A DNA stretch of 49,727 nucleotides from CAVTWS01 sp963738445 (GCA_963738445.1 CAVTWS010000013.1:1-49727), one strand, 5' to 3'; shown: positions 28,385 through 37,616, counted from the first letter of the stretch. Program-made: numbers and translations. The notes: generated by a model from the letters alone, not told the origin.

Positions 28385-29713
28385 ATGACTCCTCCACCCA
28401 CCCCCATGATCCGACCGGCGACCGGCAAGCTCGGCATCTTGACCGTCGGTCTCGGCGCCGTCTCGTCGACGCTCATCGCCGGCGTCGAGCTGGCCCGCCG
28501 CGGCATGGCCACACCCGTCGGTTCGCTGACGCAGATGGCCACGATCCGGCTCGGCAAGCGCACGGACAACCGGGCGCCACTGATCCGCGACTTCGTGCCC
28601 CTGGCCGGCCTCGACGACATCGTGTTCGGGGCCTGGGACCCGTTTCCCGATGACGCCTACGTCGCCGCCATGCGGGCTGGGGTGCTCGAACCCGGCAAAC
28701 ACCTCGAGGGCATCTCCGACGTCCTCCGCTCCATCCGGCCGATGCCGGCGGCGTTCGACCGCGAGTACGTGAAGCGGCTCGACGGCGAGAACACCCTCGG
28801 CACGATCGACAAGCGGACCATGCTCGAAACGATCCGGGTGGACATCAACCGGTTCCGCGACGAGAAGCAGGTCGACCGGGTCGTGATGCTCTGGGCGGCG
28901 TCCACGGAGATCTTCATCGAGCCCGGACCGGCCCACCAGACGATCGAGGCGTTCGAAGCGGCGATCGACGCCAACGACCCTACGATCGCCCCGTCGATGC
29001 TGTACGCGTACGCGGCGATCCTCGAAGGCGTGCCGTTCGCCAACGGTGCCCCCAACCTGACGGTCGACATCCCGGCGCTCCGCGAGCTCGCGACGCAACG
29101 CGGCGTGGCGATCAGCGGCAAGGACTTCAAGACCGGTCAGACCCTCATCAAGACCGTGCTCGGACCCATGCTCAAGGCACGCATGCTCGGGCTCAGCGGC
29201 TGGTACTCGACCAACATCCTCGGCAACCGAGACGGCGAGGTCCTCGACGATCCCGACAACTTCAAGACCAAAGAGGAGTCCAAGCTCGGGGTTCTCGAAC
29301 ACATCCTCGAACCGGACAAGTTCCCGGAGCTGTACGGCAACGTGTACCACAAGGTGCGCATCAACTACTACCCCCCGCGTGGCGACAACAAGGAGGGGTG
29401 GGACAACATCGACATCTTCGGGTGGCTCGGGTACCCGATGCAGATCAAGGTCGACTTCTTGTGCCGCGACTCCATTCTCGCCGCCCCGCTGGCCCTCGAC
29501 CTGGTGCTGTTCAGCGACCTGGCGCAACGCGCCGGATTGGGTGGGATCCAGGAGTGGCTCAGCTTCTACTACAAGGCCCCGATGGTGGCCCCCGGCCTCT
29601 ATCCCGAGCACGACGTGTTCATCCAGCTCACCAAGCTGAAGAACACGCTGCGCTGGATGATGGGCGAGGAGCAGATAACCCACCTCGGTCGCGAGTACTA
29701 CGACAACGACTAG
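28385..29713 (+). CDS. ino1: Inositol-3-phosphate synthase
   Basis: 442 residues. The NAD-binding GILTVGLGAVSSTLIAG is near the N-terminus. The catalytic domain shows SGKDFKTGQT, GWYSTNILGNRDG, NFKTKEESK and LGYPMQIKVDF, which are diagnostic for myo-inositol-1-phosphate synthase. It converts glucose 6-phosphate to inositol 3-phosphate, a precursor of phosphatidylinositol and of mycothiol in actinobacteria. The ATG at 28385 is preferred over the upstream TTG because of the leaderless -10 box. A divergent LysR regulator controls the shared gap. Confidence 0.95.
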   Translation: MTPPPTPMIRPATGKLGILTVGLGAVSSTLIAGVELARRGMATPVGSLTQMATIRLGKRTDNRAPLIRDFVPLAGLDDIVFGAWDPFPDDAYVAAMRAGVLEPGKHLEGISDVLRSIRPMPAAFDREYVKRLDGENTLGTIDKRTMLETIRVDINRFRDEKQVDRVVMLWAASTEIFIEPGPAHQTIEAFEAAIDANDPTIAPSMLYAYAAILEGVPFANGAPNLTVDIPALRELATQRGVAISGKDFKTGQTLIKTVLGPMLKARMLGLSGWYSTNILGNRDGEVLDDPDNFKTKEESKLGVLEHILEPDKFPELYGNVYHKVRINYYPPRGDNKEGWDNIDIFGWLGYPMQIKVDFLCRDSILAAPLALDLVLFSDLAQRAGLGGIQEWLSFYYKAPMVAPGLYPEHDVFIQLTKLKNTLRWMMGEEQITHLGREYYDND

Positions 29714-29813
29714 GCACGGCCCGGTCTCGGCGGTCACGGCGAGGTGGTCCCGCCGCGCCCCTCCCGAGCCCACCGCAGTACGGTCTTCACCGACGACGAC
29801 GAGGAGTGTGCGA

Positions 29814-30632
29814 GTGGGTCGATTCGAAGGTCGAAAAGTGATCGTGACCGGGGCGAGCCGGGGCATCGGCGCGGCCGCCGCGGTGAGGTTGGCGGCGGAG
29901 GGCGCCGAGGTCATGGCGGTGGCCCGCACCGTCGATCACCACGATCACCTCGCCGGCAGCCTGGCCGAGACGGTCGCCCGCGCCGCCGAGAACGGCGGGG
30001 GCGCCATCCACGCGTTCGCCGCCGACCTGGCCGACGAGGACAGCCGGGCCACCATCGTGCCCGCCGCCCTGGAGCTCTTCGGTGGCCGGATCGACATCCT
30101 CGTCAACAACGCGGCTGCGGCCATCTACGGCCCCAACGCCACCTACCCCCTGAAACGGCGCCGAATCAGCTTCGAGGTCAACGTGCACGCTCCCATCGAC
30201 CTCATGCAGGCGGCCATCCCGGCGATGACAGCCCGCGGCGAGGGATGGATCGTCAACGTCGGCAGCCGCAGCGCCGTGTCGCTCGAAGGACCGCCCTACC
30301 GGATGACCCCGGTGACCAACACGATCGGCGTGTACGGCGCCAGCAAGGCGGCCCTCAACCGCATCACCAACGCGTTCGGCGTGGAGCTTCTCGGCACCGG
30401 GATCCGGGTCAACACGGTCGAACCGAGAGCAGCGGTGATGAGCGAGGGAGCCGAAGCCCTGGTGGGTGGTCAGGTCGATCCGGGCCAGATCGAGTCCATG
30501 GAGGAGATGGTGGAGAGCATCGTGGCGCTGTGCGACTGCCCGGCCGAGCGCACGGGTCGGGTGCATGTCAGCCTCGACCTCCTCGCCGAGCTCGGGACGA
30601 CCGTCATGGCGCTCGACGGTCGGCCCCGATGA
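29814..30632 (+). CDS. SDR family oxidoreductase
   Basis: 272 residues. It has TGASRGIG, NNAA after strand 4, the catalytic Ser within GSRSAVS, and YGASKAAL with Tyr and Lys. A 20-residue insertion between the Ser and Tyr motifs (EGPPYRMTPVTNT) is unusual and is shared by a subset of actinobacterial SDRs. GTG 29814 is chosen because GAGGAG (29801-29806) is seven bases away; GTG 29808 is too close. The stop overlaps the bicupin start (ATGA), so they form an operon, with a TACGGT -10 at 29779. Arg after strand 2 (VARTVD) hints at NADP. Confidence 0.9.
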   Translation: MGRFEGRKVIVTGASRGIGAAAAVRLAAEGAEVMAVARTVDHHDHLAGSLAETVARAAENGGGAIHAFAADLADEDSRATIVPAALELFGGRIDILVNNAAAAIYGPNATYPLKRRRISFEVNVHAPIDLMQAAIPAMTARGEGWIVNVGSRSAVSLEGPPYRMTPVTNTIGVYGASKAALNRITNAFGVELLGTGIRVNTVEPRAAVMSEGAEALVGGQVDPGQIESMEEMVESIVALCDCPAERTGRVHVSLDLLAELGTTVMALDGRPR

Positions 30633-31564
30633 CCTCGTCGAGCCGCCGGGTCGTCACCCGGCTCGATGGCGCCGGCCTCGGTAGCGTCGAATCAGACGGC
30701 CCGCCGGCCAACGCGGTGTCGGCGCCGGGCGGTGTCGCTGTTGCCGAACTGCTCTGGCTCGACGGATCCCCGGCCGACGTGAACGCGGGTGGCGACCGCC
30801 GCGGTCCGGGGTACCCACTCGAACCGCCCGCCGGCGGACTCAGCTCGCGGATCATCCGCATGCCGCCGAGCCCGGACTGGCTGCGGATAGAGGGCGACGA
30901 CCCCGACCAACCCGGAATGCACGCCACCGACACGCTCGATCTCATGGTCGTGCTCGAGGGTGAGATCACGCTGGGTCTGCCGGGATCGGAACGCCACCTC
31001 GGAGCGGGCGATGTCGTCATCCAGCAGGGCACCGCGCACCGGTGGCGGGTGAGCGGCGGAGAACCGTGCACGTACTGGGTCACGATGCTGCGCCCGGATC
31101 CGACGCGATCGGCCCCGGCGGCGCTCGACATCGGGGTCGGTGACGGGCCGGTACGGCGGGTCGTCACCGGAACGTCGCCGATGCTCGACGCACTGGCGTC
31201 GGCCGGGATCGCCACGCCCGACGTCGTGATCAGCGACCTGTGGCAGACGGGTGGCCCGCTGACCTCGCCCCGGCAGGGCGGCGATCCCACCGGTGCGTGG
31301 AGCCTGCTCCCCGCCGGTGGTGGGGTCGGGTTCCGCATGGTCGAGATGGCCCCCGGGCCCCCGAGCGACGCCGGCTGGCACGCCACCGACACCATCGACA
31401 TCGACGTCGTCGTCCGGGGGCGGGTGCTGCTCGAGCTCGACGGAGACGATTCGGTCGAACTCGGCCCCGGCGACGCCGTCATCCAGCGAGGAACCAACCA
31501 TCGGTGGACCGCGCTGGGGGAGGACCGATTCGTCATGGGCACGGTCATGCTCGGCCTGCCCTGA
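30629..31564 (+). CDS. Bicupin protein
   Basis: 311 residues with two cupin domains. Each has a similar pair of motifs: MHATDTLDLMVVLEGE then GDVVIQQGTAHRW in the first, and WHATDTIDIDVVVRGR then GDAVIQRGTNHRW in the second. The first position of the usual HxH pair is Thr/Asp-rich, so metal binding relies on the remaining His residues and may be weak. It overlaps the SDR upstream, suggesting the two act on the same oxygenated metabolite. Enzyme or sensor function not known. Confidence 0.85.
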   Translation: MTSSSRRVVTRLDGAGLGSVESDGPPANAVSAPGGVAVAELLWLDGSPADVNAGGDRRGPGYPLEPPAGGLSSRIIRMPPSPDWLRIEGDDPDQPGMHATDTLDLMVVLEGEITLGLPGSERHLGAGDVVIQQGTAHRWRVSGGEPCTYWVTMLRPDPTRSAPAALDIGVGDGPVRRVVTGTSPMLDALASAGIATPDVVISDLWQTGGPLTSPRQGGDPTGAWSLLPAGGGVGFRMVEMAPGPPSDAGWHATDTIDIDVVVRGRVLLELDGDDSVELGPGDAVIQRGTNHRWTALGEDRFVMGTVMLGLP

Positions 31565-31604
31565 GGCCTGGGATCGGGCCGCCGACCGGGAGGCGTCGCC
31601 CGGC

Positions 31605-31610
31605 TACGTT
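31605..31610 (+). promoter_or_regulatory. Leaderless -10 box (TACGTT)
   Basis: TACGTT lies six bases before the ATG at 31617, and no ribosome-binding site is present. This gives the crotonase its own promoter apart from the SDR-bicupin pair. Confidence 0.45.
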
Positions 31611-31616
31611 GAGCCG

Positions 31617-32438
31617 ATGACGCTCTCGCACACCATCGACGGCGGAGTCGCTGTCGTCACCATCGACCACCCACCCCTCAACCTCGTCGACGGCGGCTTC
31701 ATCGGGGCGCTGATCGGCCTGCTCGACGCCCTGGAGCCCGATCCGGACGTGCGGGTCGTCGTGTTCCGGAGCGCCGATCCCGACTTCTTCCTCATGCACG
31801 GCGACGTCACGATGATCCAGGCGGTGCCGGCCACCCCTCACACTCCGGTTGACACGCCGAACATCGCGGCCGTGACCTTCGGGCGCCTGTCGTCGGGGCG
31901 GCTGGTCACCATCGGTCTCCTCGATGGCGCCGCCCGCGGCGGTGGTTGTGAGTTCCTCTCCTCGCTCGATCTTCGGCTGGGCACTCCCCGGAGCGTGATC
32001 GGGCAACCCGAGGTGCCCATGGCGATCCTTCCGGGTGCGGGGGGCACGGCGCGGTGGCCCCGGCTGGTGGGGCGAGGCCGGGCCCTCGACGTCATCCTGA
32101 CGGGCCGGGATCTGTCCGCCGACGAGGCCTACGCGATGGGTTGGCTCGACCGGCTCGTCGCGGCTGATGCGCTCTACGACACCGCTCTGGCGCTGGCTCG
32201 TCGGATCGGTGCCATGCCGGCGGCGTCGATCGCCGCCGTGAAGAAGGTCGTCGACATCTCGCTCGGACATCTCGAGCCGGCGCTGGTCGCCGAGACCAAC
32301 GCGCTCGGTGAGCTGATGGCGTCGACCGCGCGGCACGACGCCATGTCGGCGTTCATGGCCGCGGGCGGACAGACGCGAGACGGTGAGCGGGATCCGGCCC
32401 GCATGGCGGCGATCGTCGACACGATGCTGGCTCGTTGA
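31617..32438 (+). CDS. Enoyl-CoA hydratase/isomerase family protein
   Basis: 273 residues of the crotonase fold. The first oxyanion-hole segment is unusual (DFFLMHGDVTMI in place of the common FSAGAD), the second is DGAARGGGCEFLSSLDLR, and the active-site loop QPEVPMAILPGAGGTARWPRLVG carries Glu and is well kept. A C-terminal helix and trimer-contact region are present. Start ATG 31617. The N-terminal motif change suggests altered substrate binding. Confidence 0.88.
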   Translation: MTLSHTIDGGVAVVTIDHPPLNLVDGGFIGALIGLLDALEPDPDVRVVVFRSADPDFFLMHGDVTMIQAVPATPHTPVDTPNIAAVTFGRLSSGRLVTIGLLDGAARGGGCEFLSSLDLRLGTPRSVIGQPEVPMAILPGAGGTARWPRLVGRGRALDVILTGRDLSADEAYAMGWLDRLVAADALYDTALALARRIGAMPAASIAAVKKVVDISLGHLEPALVAETNALGELMASTARHDAMSAFMAAGGQTRDGERDPARMAAIVDTMLAR

Positions 32439-32449
32439 CGTTCCCCTAT

Positions 32450-32496
32450 GGGGGGTGTGGGGGTTGGGGGGTGTTCCCGATGGTGGGGGTGGGGGG
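32450..32496 (+). other. Dense G-run region with G-quadruplex potential
   Basis: Five G tracts of five or six bases lie at 32450-32455, 32459-32463, 32466-32471, 32485-32489 and 32491-32496, most separated by one to three bases. It directly follows the crotonase stop and precedes the promoter of the IniB-like gene, on its coding strand. Confidence 0.7.
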
Positions 32497-32502
32497 TGGT
32501 TT

Positions 32503-32508
32503 TAGGTT
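32503..32508 (+). promoter_or_regulatory. -10 box (TAGGTT) before a leaderless small ORF
   Basis: TAGGTT fits TANNNT and is followed six bases later by ATG 32515, the usual spacing for a leaderless transcript. Confidence 0.4.
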
Positions 32509-32514
32509 CGTGTC

Positions 32515-32586
32515 ATGAGCTTCCGGTGGTCGGGGGCTGTGTCATATGAGCCAAGGAGATGGTGTTGTGGATGCGAATGTCGATGA
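32515..32586 (+). CDS. Possible leaderless Cys-rich leader peptide (23 aa)
   Basis: ATG 32515 opens a 23-codon frame ending in RRWCCGCECR and stopping at 32584-32586, inside the start region of the IniB-like gene and in a different frame. Four cysteines in six residues at the end, a leaderless start and overlap with the downstream start resemble the polycysteine leader peptides reported in mycobacteria. It may equally be chance, as no conservation can be tested here. Confidence 0.3.
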   Translation: MSFRWSGAVSYEPRRWCCGCECR

Positions 32587-33700
32587 TGCGGTGGTGAAGG
32601 CGGTTGGTGATTTGTTCGCTCGGGTGTTCGGGGCGGGCAGTGATGGTGAGCGGGATGCGATTCTGGGTGATCTGGATGGGGAGATGGCGGCGGCGGGGTT
32701 GACGGATGTGGTGGTGTCGGGTGCGTCGTTGGAGGCGGGGTTGGCGTCGGCGTGTCGGTCGGTGGGGGTTGCGGCTCCGGTGCAGGTTGGGTTGGGGGTG
32801 TCGAACGTGCAGGTTGGTGGGGTGGCGTCGGTGGCTCCCGTGTTGCCGGTGTTGCCGGTGTTGGCGGCTCCGCCGGTGGCGCCGTCGTATCCGGAGGTTC
32901 GGGAGTATGTGACGAACGTGTCGAACACGTATCAGCAGTATCAGGACAACGACACGGTGGTGCACCAGGACATCACGCAGACGTTTCAGGACAACAGCAT
33001 CGATATCGATGCGGTCGGTGTGGGTGGCGGCGGGTTCGATGAATACGGGAACCCGGTGCCGGTGATCGATATCGATATCGATCAGGACAATGTGGCGCAG
33101 ACCAACAGTGGCGACAACTCGGCGCAGGTCGGTGGTGATGCTCAGAACACGAACACGGGTGATCAGGGTGTCGTCAACGACGCCGACGACACCAACGTCA
33201 TCGTCCCCATCATTGGCGGCGGCGGTGGTCCGTCGGGGCCGGTGCTTCTCGGGACCGCCGGAGACGACGGCCGGCTGGTGGCGGGCGGCTTCGGTCAGCC
33301 CGATCGCCCGTCGGACGGCGGGTTCGGGTTTCCGCCGGATGATGATGAGAACACGGTGATCGTGACCGGGAACGGTTCGTCTGGTGTTGGTGGGGACAAC
33401 GACGGCAACGTGGAGTCCGGTGATGGTGATCTGACCGATATCGATGCGTTCAACTCGCCGGTGGCGGTTGATGGCGGCGCGGCGGTGTTGGATCAGTCGA
33501 CGGACGTGTCGTTCGATGTCGATGTGGCGCCGGAGCCCGAGTACGTCACCTATCAGGCCGAGTCGTACGAGATGCCCGACATGTCGGTGCCCGAGTACGA
33601 ACCGGACTTCGAGCCTGCCCTTTCCGAGTCGGCGCTGTCGATGCCGGTCGAGGCGTTCACCGCCGAACCGGCCGGCACCGACCCGGTCGACCTCGACTGA
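32546..33700 (+). CDS. IniB-like acidic, Asn/Gln/Gly-rich protein
   Basis: 384 residues. The first 70 form a helical domain (VVKAVGDLFARVFG, LDGEMAAAGLTDV) like IniB N-terminal domains. The middle is low-complexity, rich in Asp, Asn and Gln (QDNDTVVHQDITQTFQDN, DIDIDQDNVAQTN) and glycine runs. The tail is Pro/Glu-rich. No signal peptide or TM helix. The first 600 bases favour T- and G-ending codons, unlike the neighbours. ATG 32546 has no ribosome site; GTG 32567, eight bases after AAGGAG, is a strong alternative. IniB relatives respond to cell-wall stress in mycobacteria. Function here unknown. Confidence 0.75.
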   Translation: MSQGDGVVDANVDDAVVKAVGDLFARVFGAGSDGERDAILGDLDGEMAAAGLTDVVVSGASLEAGLASACRSVGVAAPVQVGLGVSNVQVGGVASVAPVLPVLPVLAAPPVAPSYPEVREYVTNVSNTYQQYQDNDTVVHQDITQTFQDNSIDIDAVGVGGGGFDEYGNPVPVIDIDIDQDNVAQTNSGDNSAQVGGDAQNTNTGDQGVVNDADDTNVIVPIIGGGGGPSGPVLLGTAGDDGRLVAGGFGQPDRPSDGGFGFPPDDDENTVIVTGNGSSGVGGDNDGNVESGDGDLTDIDAFNSPVAVDGGAAVLDQSTDVSFDVDVAPEPEYVTYQAESYEMPDMSVPEYEPDFEPALSESALSMPVEAFTAEPAGTDPVDLD

Positions 33701-33727
33701 ACCAAGCCCGAAACCGTGGCCCAACCC

Positions 33728-33757
33728 GTGGCCCCGACCCCCAGCGGTCGGGGCCAC
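33728..33757 (+). terminator. Perfect 12-bp stem-loop terminator
   Basis: GTGGCCCCGACC and GGTCGGGGCCAC pair perfectly around a six-base loop, 28 bases after the IniB-like stop. There is no U tract. The remaining bases to 33923 hold nothing I can support. Confidence 0.6.
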
Positions 33758-33923
33758 CGGCCGTTGTGCGCCCTCGGCTACCGACTGGAATCACCTCAGC
33801 AGCGAGAAGAGCAGACCGAGCGGCCACCACGATGAGAATCGAGCCGAGACCCAGCTCCGACCGGAAGTCATGCCCTCACCTTGCCCTCGTCGATCGCGGC
33901 GCGGAACGGATCACGGTTGCGGC

Positions 33924-35753
33924 ATGATCAGGTACGTGACTCCGCCACCGCCTTCCTACGACGTGGTGTGGCCCCGTTCGGCGCTGGGGGTGCGACCGCG
34001 CGGCGACGCGCCCCGCCTGGACGGTCTGCGAGGCCGCCGGATCGCGTTCATCTGGGAGTACATGTTCCGCGGTGATGAGCTGTTCCCGGTGCTCGGGGCG
34101 GAGCTCGAACGCCGCTACGGCGTCGAAGTCGTCGGGTACGAGAACTTCGGCAACACCCATGGTCCGGACGAAGCAGCCGTCTTGGCGGCCCTGCCCGACA
34201 AGCTGCGTCAGTGGCGGGTCGACGCCGCCGTCAGCGGGATCGGCTGCTGAGGCAGCTGCACGCCCGCCGTGATGCGGGCCGCAGTCGCCATCGAATCGGC
34301 GGGTGTTCCCGCGGTGTCCATCGTGTGCCGAGGCTTCGAGAAGCAGGCCCGGGCGACCGGGCGCGGACTCGGCTTCGATGGCATGCGCCTCGCCGTGCTG
34401 GGCGAGCACGTCGACACGCAGTCCTACGAGGAGATGGTGGAGCTCTTCCTGGCTCAGACCGTTGACGAGGTCGTCGACGGCCTCGTGACCCGTGCCGACC
34501 GGTCGGGCGATGATGCTGCGCCCGGTTCGGGCGATGATGCTGCGCCCGGTTCGGGCGATGATGCTGCGCCCGGTTCGGGCGACGTTGGCGCGCTCGACAT
34601 CGTGGTCCGAGGCACCGTCGACGACGTGAACCGCCAGTTCGCCGACCGCGGCTGGAGTGACGGCAACGCCATCGTGCCCCCGACGGTCGAACGGGTCCAC
34701 GCGTTCCTCGACGGGAGCGGCCACGATCCCTTCCGCGTCATCGGTGCCGCCCGACCGTCCGGACGGGACATGACGGTGTGGTCGGTCGCGGTGAACGCGG
34801 TGATGGCCAACTGCGACCCGCAACTGTTGCCTGTCCTCCTGGCGCTGACCGACGTGCTGGCCGACCCCGCCTACGGGGTCGAACACTCCGGGAACACGAC
34901 GGGTGCCGATGCGTTGATCGTCGTCAGCGGGCCGTCCATCGTCGAGCTCGGGTTCACGAGCGAAGGCGGCGCCTTGCGGGAAGGCACCCGTTCGAACGCG
35001 ACCGTCGGGCGGTGGCTACGCCTGTATCTGCGCAACGTGTGCGGCTTCACCGCCGATGAACACGACAAGGCCACGTTCGGCAACGCCGCCCGGGTCGTGC
35101 TGGCCGAGCACGAACCCACCCTCACCGATCTCGGCTGGTCGCACCTGGCCGACGAGCTTGCGCCGTCGAGCGACCCGGGCGCAGATCGGGTCGCCGTCGC
35201 CCGGATCAACAGCAGCATCATCGTGGGCAGCGTGTACGGCGGCTCGCCGTCGGAGATCCTCCCTTACCTCGCCAACGGGCTCGTGCGAGTCACCGGGTGG
35301 GAGCTCACCCACGTGGTGGGCCTCGGCTCGGGCGACTACCGGCCCCTGCTCGTGCTGTCGCCGCTCCTGGCCCGCATCTTCGGCCGGGCCGGGTGGTCGA
35401 AGGGCGACGTGTCCCAGGCGTTGTTCGAGCACGCCCGCATCCCGGCCTGGCAGTTCGAAGCCTTCCCGGGCGCCTGGACCAACCTCACCGCCGGCCGCCG
35501 GCGCCTGTTCGACCTGGCTGCCGCGGGGGAGGTCCCGCCGGTGTTCGCCGAATCGGACGATCCGCATCGGCTCGTGCCCATCGTGGCCGACCCGGCGCAG
35601 ATCCTCGTCGCCGTGGCGGGAGATCCGAACCGGGGCAACGCCATCGCCCTGAGCAACGACGGCCGCCACGGTGACTGGACGGTGAAGCCCATCGATCGGT
35701 CGGTTTCCACCGATCTGGCCTGCCGCATCGACCGACCCGACCTGTGCCCCTGA
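33924..35753 (+). CDS. UGSC-family selenoprotein fused to a conserved C-terminal domain
   Basis: 609 residues in a single frame with an in-frame TGA at 34248-34250 (codon 109). The context is AVSGIGC-U-GSCTPAVMRAA, which carries the U-G-S-C motif that names this family. A SECIS-like stem-loop follows. The UGSC domain spans about 30-195 (LRGRRIAFIWEY, EVVGYENFGNTHG, GVPAVSIVCRGFEKQ). A linker of three GDDAAPGS repeats precedes a second domain (about 225-600: RGWSDGNAIVPPTVERV, AVNAVMAN, HSGNTTGADALIVVSGP, GTRSNATVGRWLRL), which also occurs with UGSC proteins. A redox role is likely from Sec beside Cys, but the reaction is not known. GTG 33936 is an alternative start. Ordinary gene calling would give two pieces. 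Confidence 0.85.
34256..34284 (+). promoter_or_regulatory. Bacterial SECIS element of the UGSC gene
   Basis: After TGA 34248-34250, GCCCGC (34262-34267) pairs with GCGGGC (34274-34279) around a CGTGAT loop, and CTGC/GCAG form an outer stem across a small internal loop. The loop begins 17 bases after the UGA and contains GU, as SelB-binding loops do. It lies inside coding sequence, as bacterial SECIS elements must. Confidence 0.75.
34503..34574 (+). repeat. Three 24-bp direct repeats coding for GDDAAPGS
   Basis: Three identical 24-base units inside the UGSC gene extend the linker between its two domains in frame. A fourth, diverged start of a unit follows. Confidence 0.9.
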
Positions 35754-35822
35754 GGTCGTGCTCGCACGATCTGTGCCCCTGAGGTCGTGCTCGCACGATC
35801 TGTGCCCCTGAGGTCGTGCTCG
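35742..35822 (+). repeat. Tandem 29-bp repeat copying the UGSC stop region
   Basis: Two full units (35742-35770, 35771-35799) and a partial third to 35822. The unit begins in the last codons (Leu-Cys-Pro-stop) of the UGSC gene and runs past the stop. It ends just before the convergent acyl-CoA synthetase. Confidence 0.9.
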
Positions 35823-35829
35823 GCGCGGG

Positions 35830-37524
35830 TCACTCCTCGACGAACGTGTTCTCGGCGTCGCCGGCGAGGACGTGTTTCATCACCTTGCCGGTGGCGTTGC
35901 GGGGCAGCGGCTCGAGTGCGTGATCTCGAGCTCCTCGGGAACCTTGTAGTACGAGAGCGTCTCGGCGCAGAACGCCTGGAGCTCGGCGTGGGTGACGCCG
36001 GCGCCAGGCCGGATCACCGCCACCGCCTTGACCGCCTGGCCGTGGACCGGGTGGTCGACCCCGAAGACCGCCGCTTCGACCACGTCGGGATGTTCGTCGA
36101 GGCGATGTTCGATCTCGAACGGGTAGATGTTCTCGCCGCCGCGGATGATGAGGTCGCGCTTGCGGGACGCGATGAACAGGATTCCGCTCTCGAACCGGCC
36201 GAAGTCGCCGGTGCGGATCCAGCGGCCGGGGTTGCGGATGGTCTCGGCGTCGGCCTCCGGGTTGTCGCCAGTAGCCGATCATCGACATCCAGCTGCGGGC
36301 CTCGATGTTGCCCTCGGCCCCCTCCGGGAGCACGTCGCCCTCGTCGTGGTGATGCGGACGTCGACAGTGGGCATGAGGGTGCCGACGCAGGCAGGCTCCG
36401 CTTTGAGCATCCAACCCGGGGCCCAGCTGATGAGCCCGGTCTCGGTGGAGCCATACCCCGTCGACATGGTGTTGGTGATGTGGGGAAATCGTTCCTCGAT
36501 CCGGCGGATGACGTCCGGCGGGGTCGCCGAGCCCCCGATGCCGACGTTGCGGATCTGGGCCGGGTCGATCGTGTCGATGTCGGGGTGGTCGAGTAGGCGC
36601 ACGACGTGGGTCGTGCCGCCGCCCCATAGGGTGACGCCCTCCTGCTTCGTCAGGGCGATCACCTGCGCTGGATCGAAGCGGCCGAGCGGCCAGACGCTCG
36701 GAATGCCTGACATCGAGCGTGCCCACAGCCATCGAGAGGCCCGAGACGTGGAACATCGGATAGGGAGCGAGTCGCGGGGGCTGGGGCCCAGCCGGCGCGT
36801 CTTCCAGGCCGGCCATCGCCATGCCGCGGGTGCTGATGAAGGCCTGCAGCATCAGGTACGAGATGAGTGAGCGGTGCGACAGCTCGGCCGCTTTGGGGCG
36901 ACCGGTGGTGCCGCTGGTGAAGATGAGGATGAACGGGTCGTCCTCGCCGATGGGTCGGGTCGGGGAGCGGTGCCGGATCCTGGGTCAGGCCCGCGAAGTC
37001 GCGCTCGACGAACAGCGTCGCGACGCCGGGGTCGCCGTCGAGACGGGCGTGGCGCTTCTCGTCGATCGATGAGCAGCTTCGGCGACGGTGAGCTCGAGCG
37101 CGTTGCGCATCTCCGTGCCCGTCCACCAGCCGTTCATGGCCACGAGCACCGCGTCGAGGCTGGCCACGGCCCAGAACGTGAGCAGCCACTCGGGACCGTT
37201 GGCGGCGAACACGGCGACCCGGTCTCCCGGTCCGATCCCGTAGCGCTCGGCGAGCGCCCGGGCCAGCGAACCCACCTGGTTCACGAGGTCGGCATACGTG
37301 ATGCGTCGACCGTCACTGAAGATGTAGGCGTCGGCGGAGCCCTGGGTGGCGGCGCCCTCGGACAAGACCTCCCGGAGGTTGCGGGCCCGGCGGGCGAACA
37401 CGGGGATCGACTCGCCGAGTACGTCCTCGGTGACGATCGCGAACGGTTTCCCAGGACCGGTGATGCGCTCGGTGGTTTCCACGAGCGCGATCAGTCGCGG
37501 GTCTTGGGCGAAGGGGTGCGGCAT
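35830..37524 (-). CDS. AMP-binding acyl-CoA synthetase, frameshifted
   Basis: About 560 residues of an ANL-family ligase. In order: MPHPFAQDPRLIALVETTER, ITYADLVNQVGSLARAL, GDRVAVFAANGPEWL, the P-loop FTSGTTGRPKAAELSH, LWGGGTTHVVRLL, TGYGSTETG, MIGYWRQP, and the C-terminal NATGKVMKHVL with the catalytic Lys. At least five frame changes occur between 37050 and 35900. The motif order is complete, so sequencing error is likely. It probably activates a medium or aromatic acid. It diverges from the SDR at 37721 across a region with inverted repeats. Start ATG 37524 is tentative, as the sequence upstream also reads open. Confidence 0.8.
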
Positions 37525-37616
37525 GAAGGGGATGTCTATCGCGTCGATGACGCCGGTGGCTCGGCGACTGGCCGAACCGGGCGAGTGCATCGTGGCCGCG
37601 TGTGGAGACGCCCTGG

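Noticed and set aside
33790..33870. 26-codon minus-strand ORF with a hydrophobic end
   Set aside because: No ribosome site or recognisable family, and too short to support from a single sequence.
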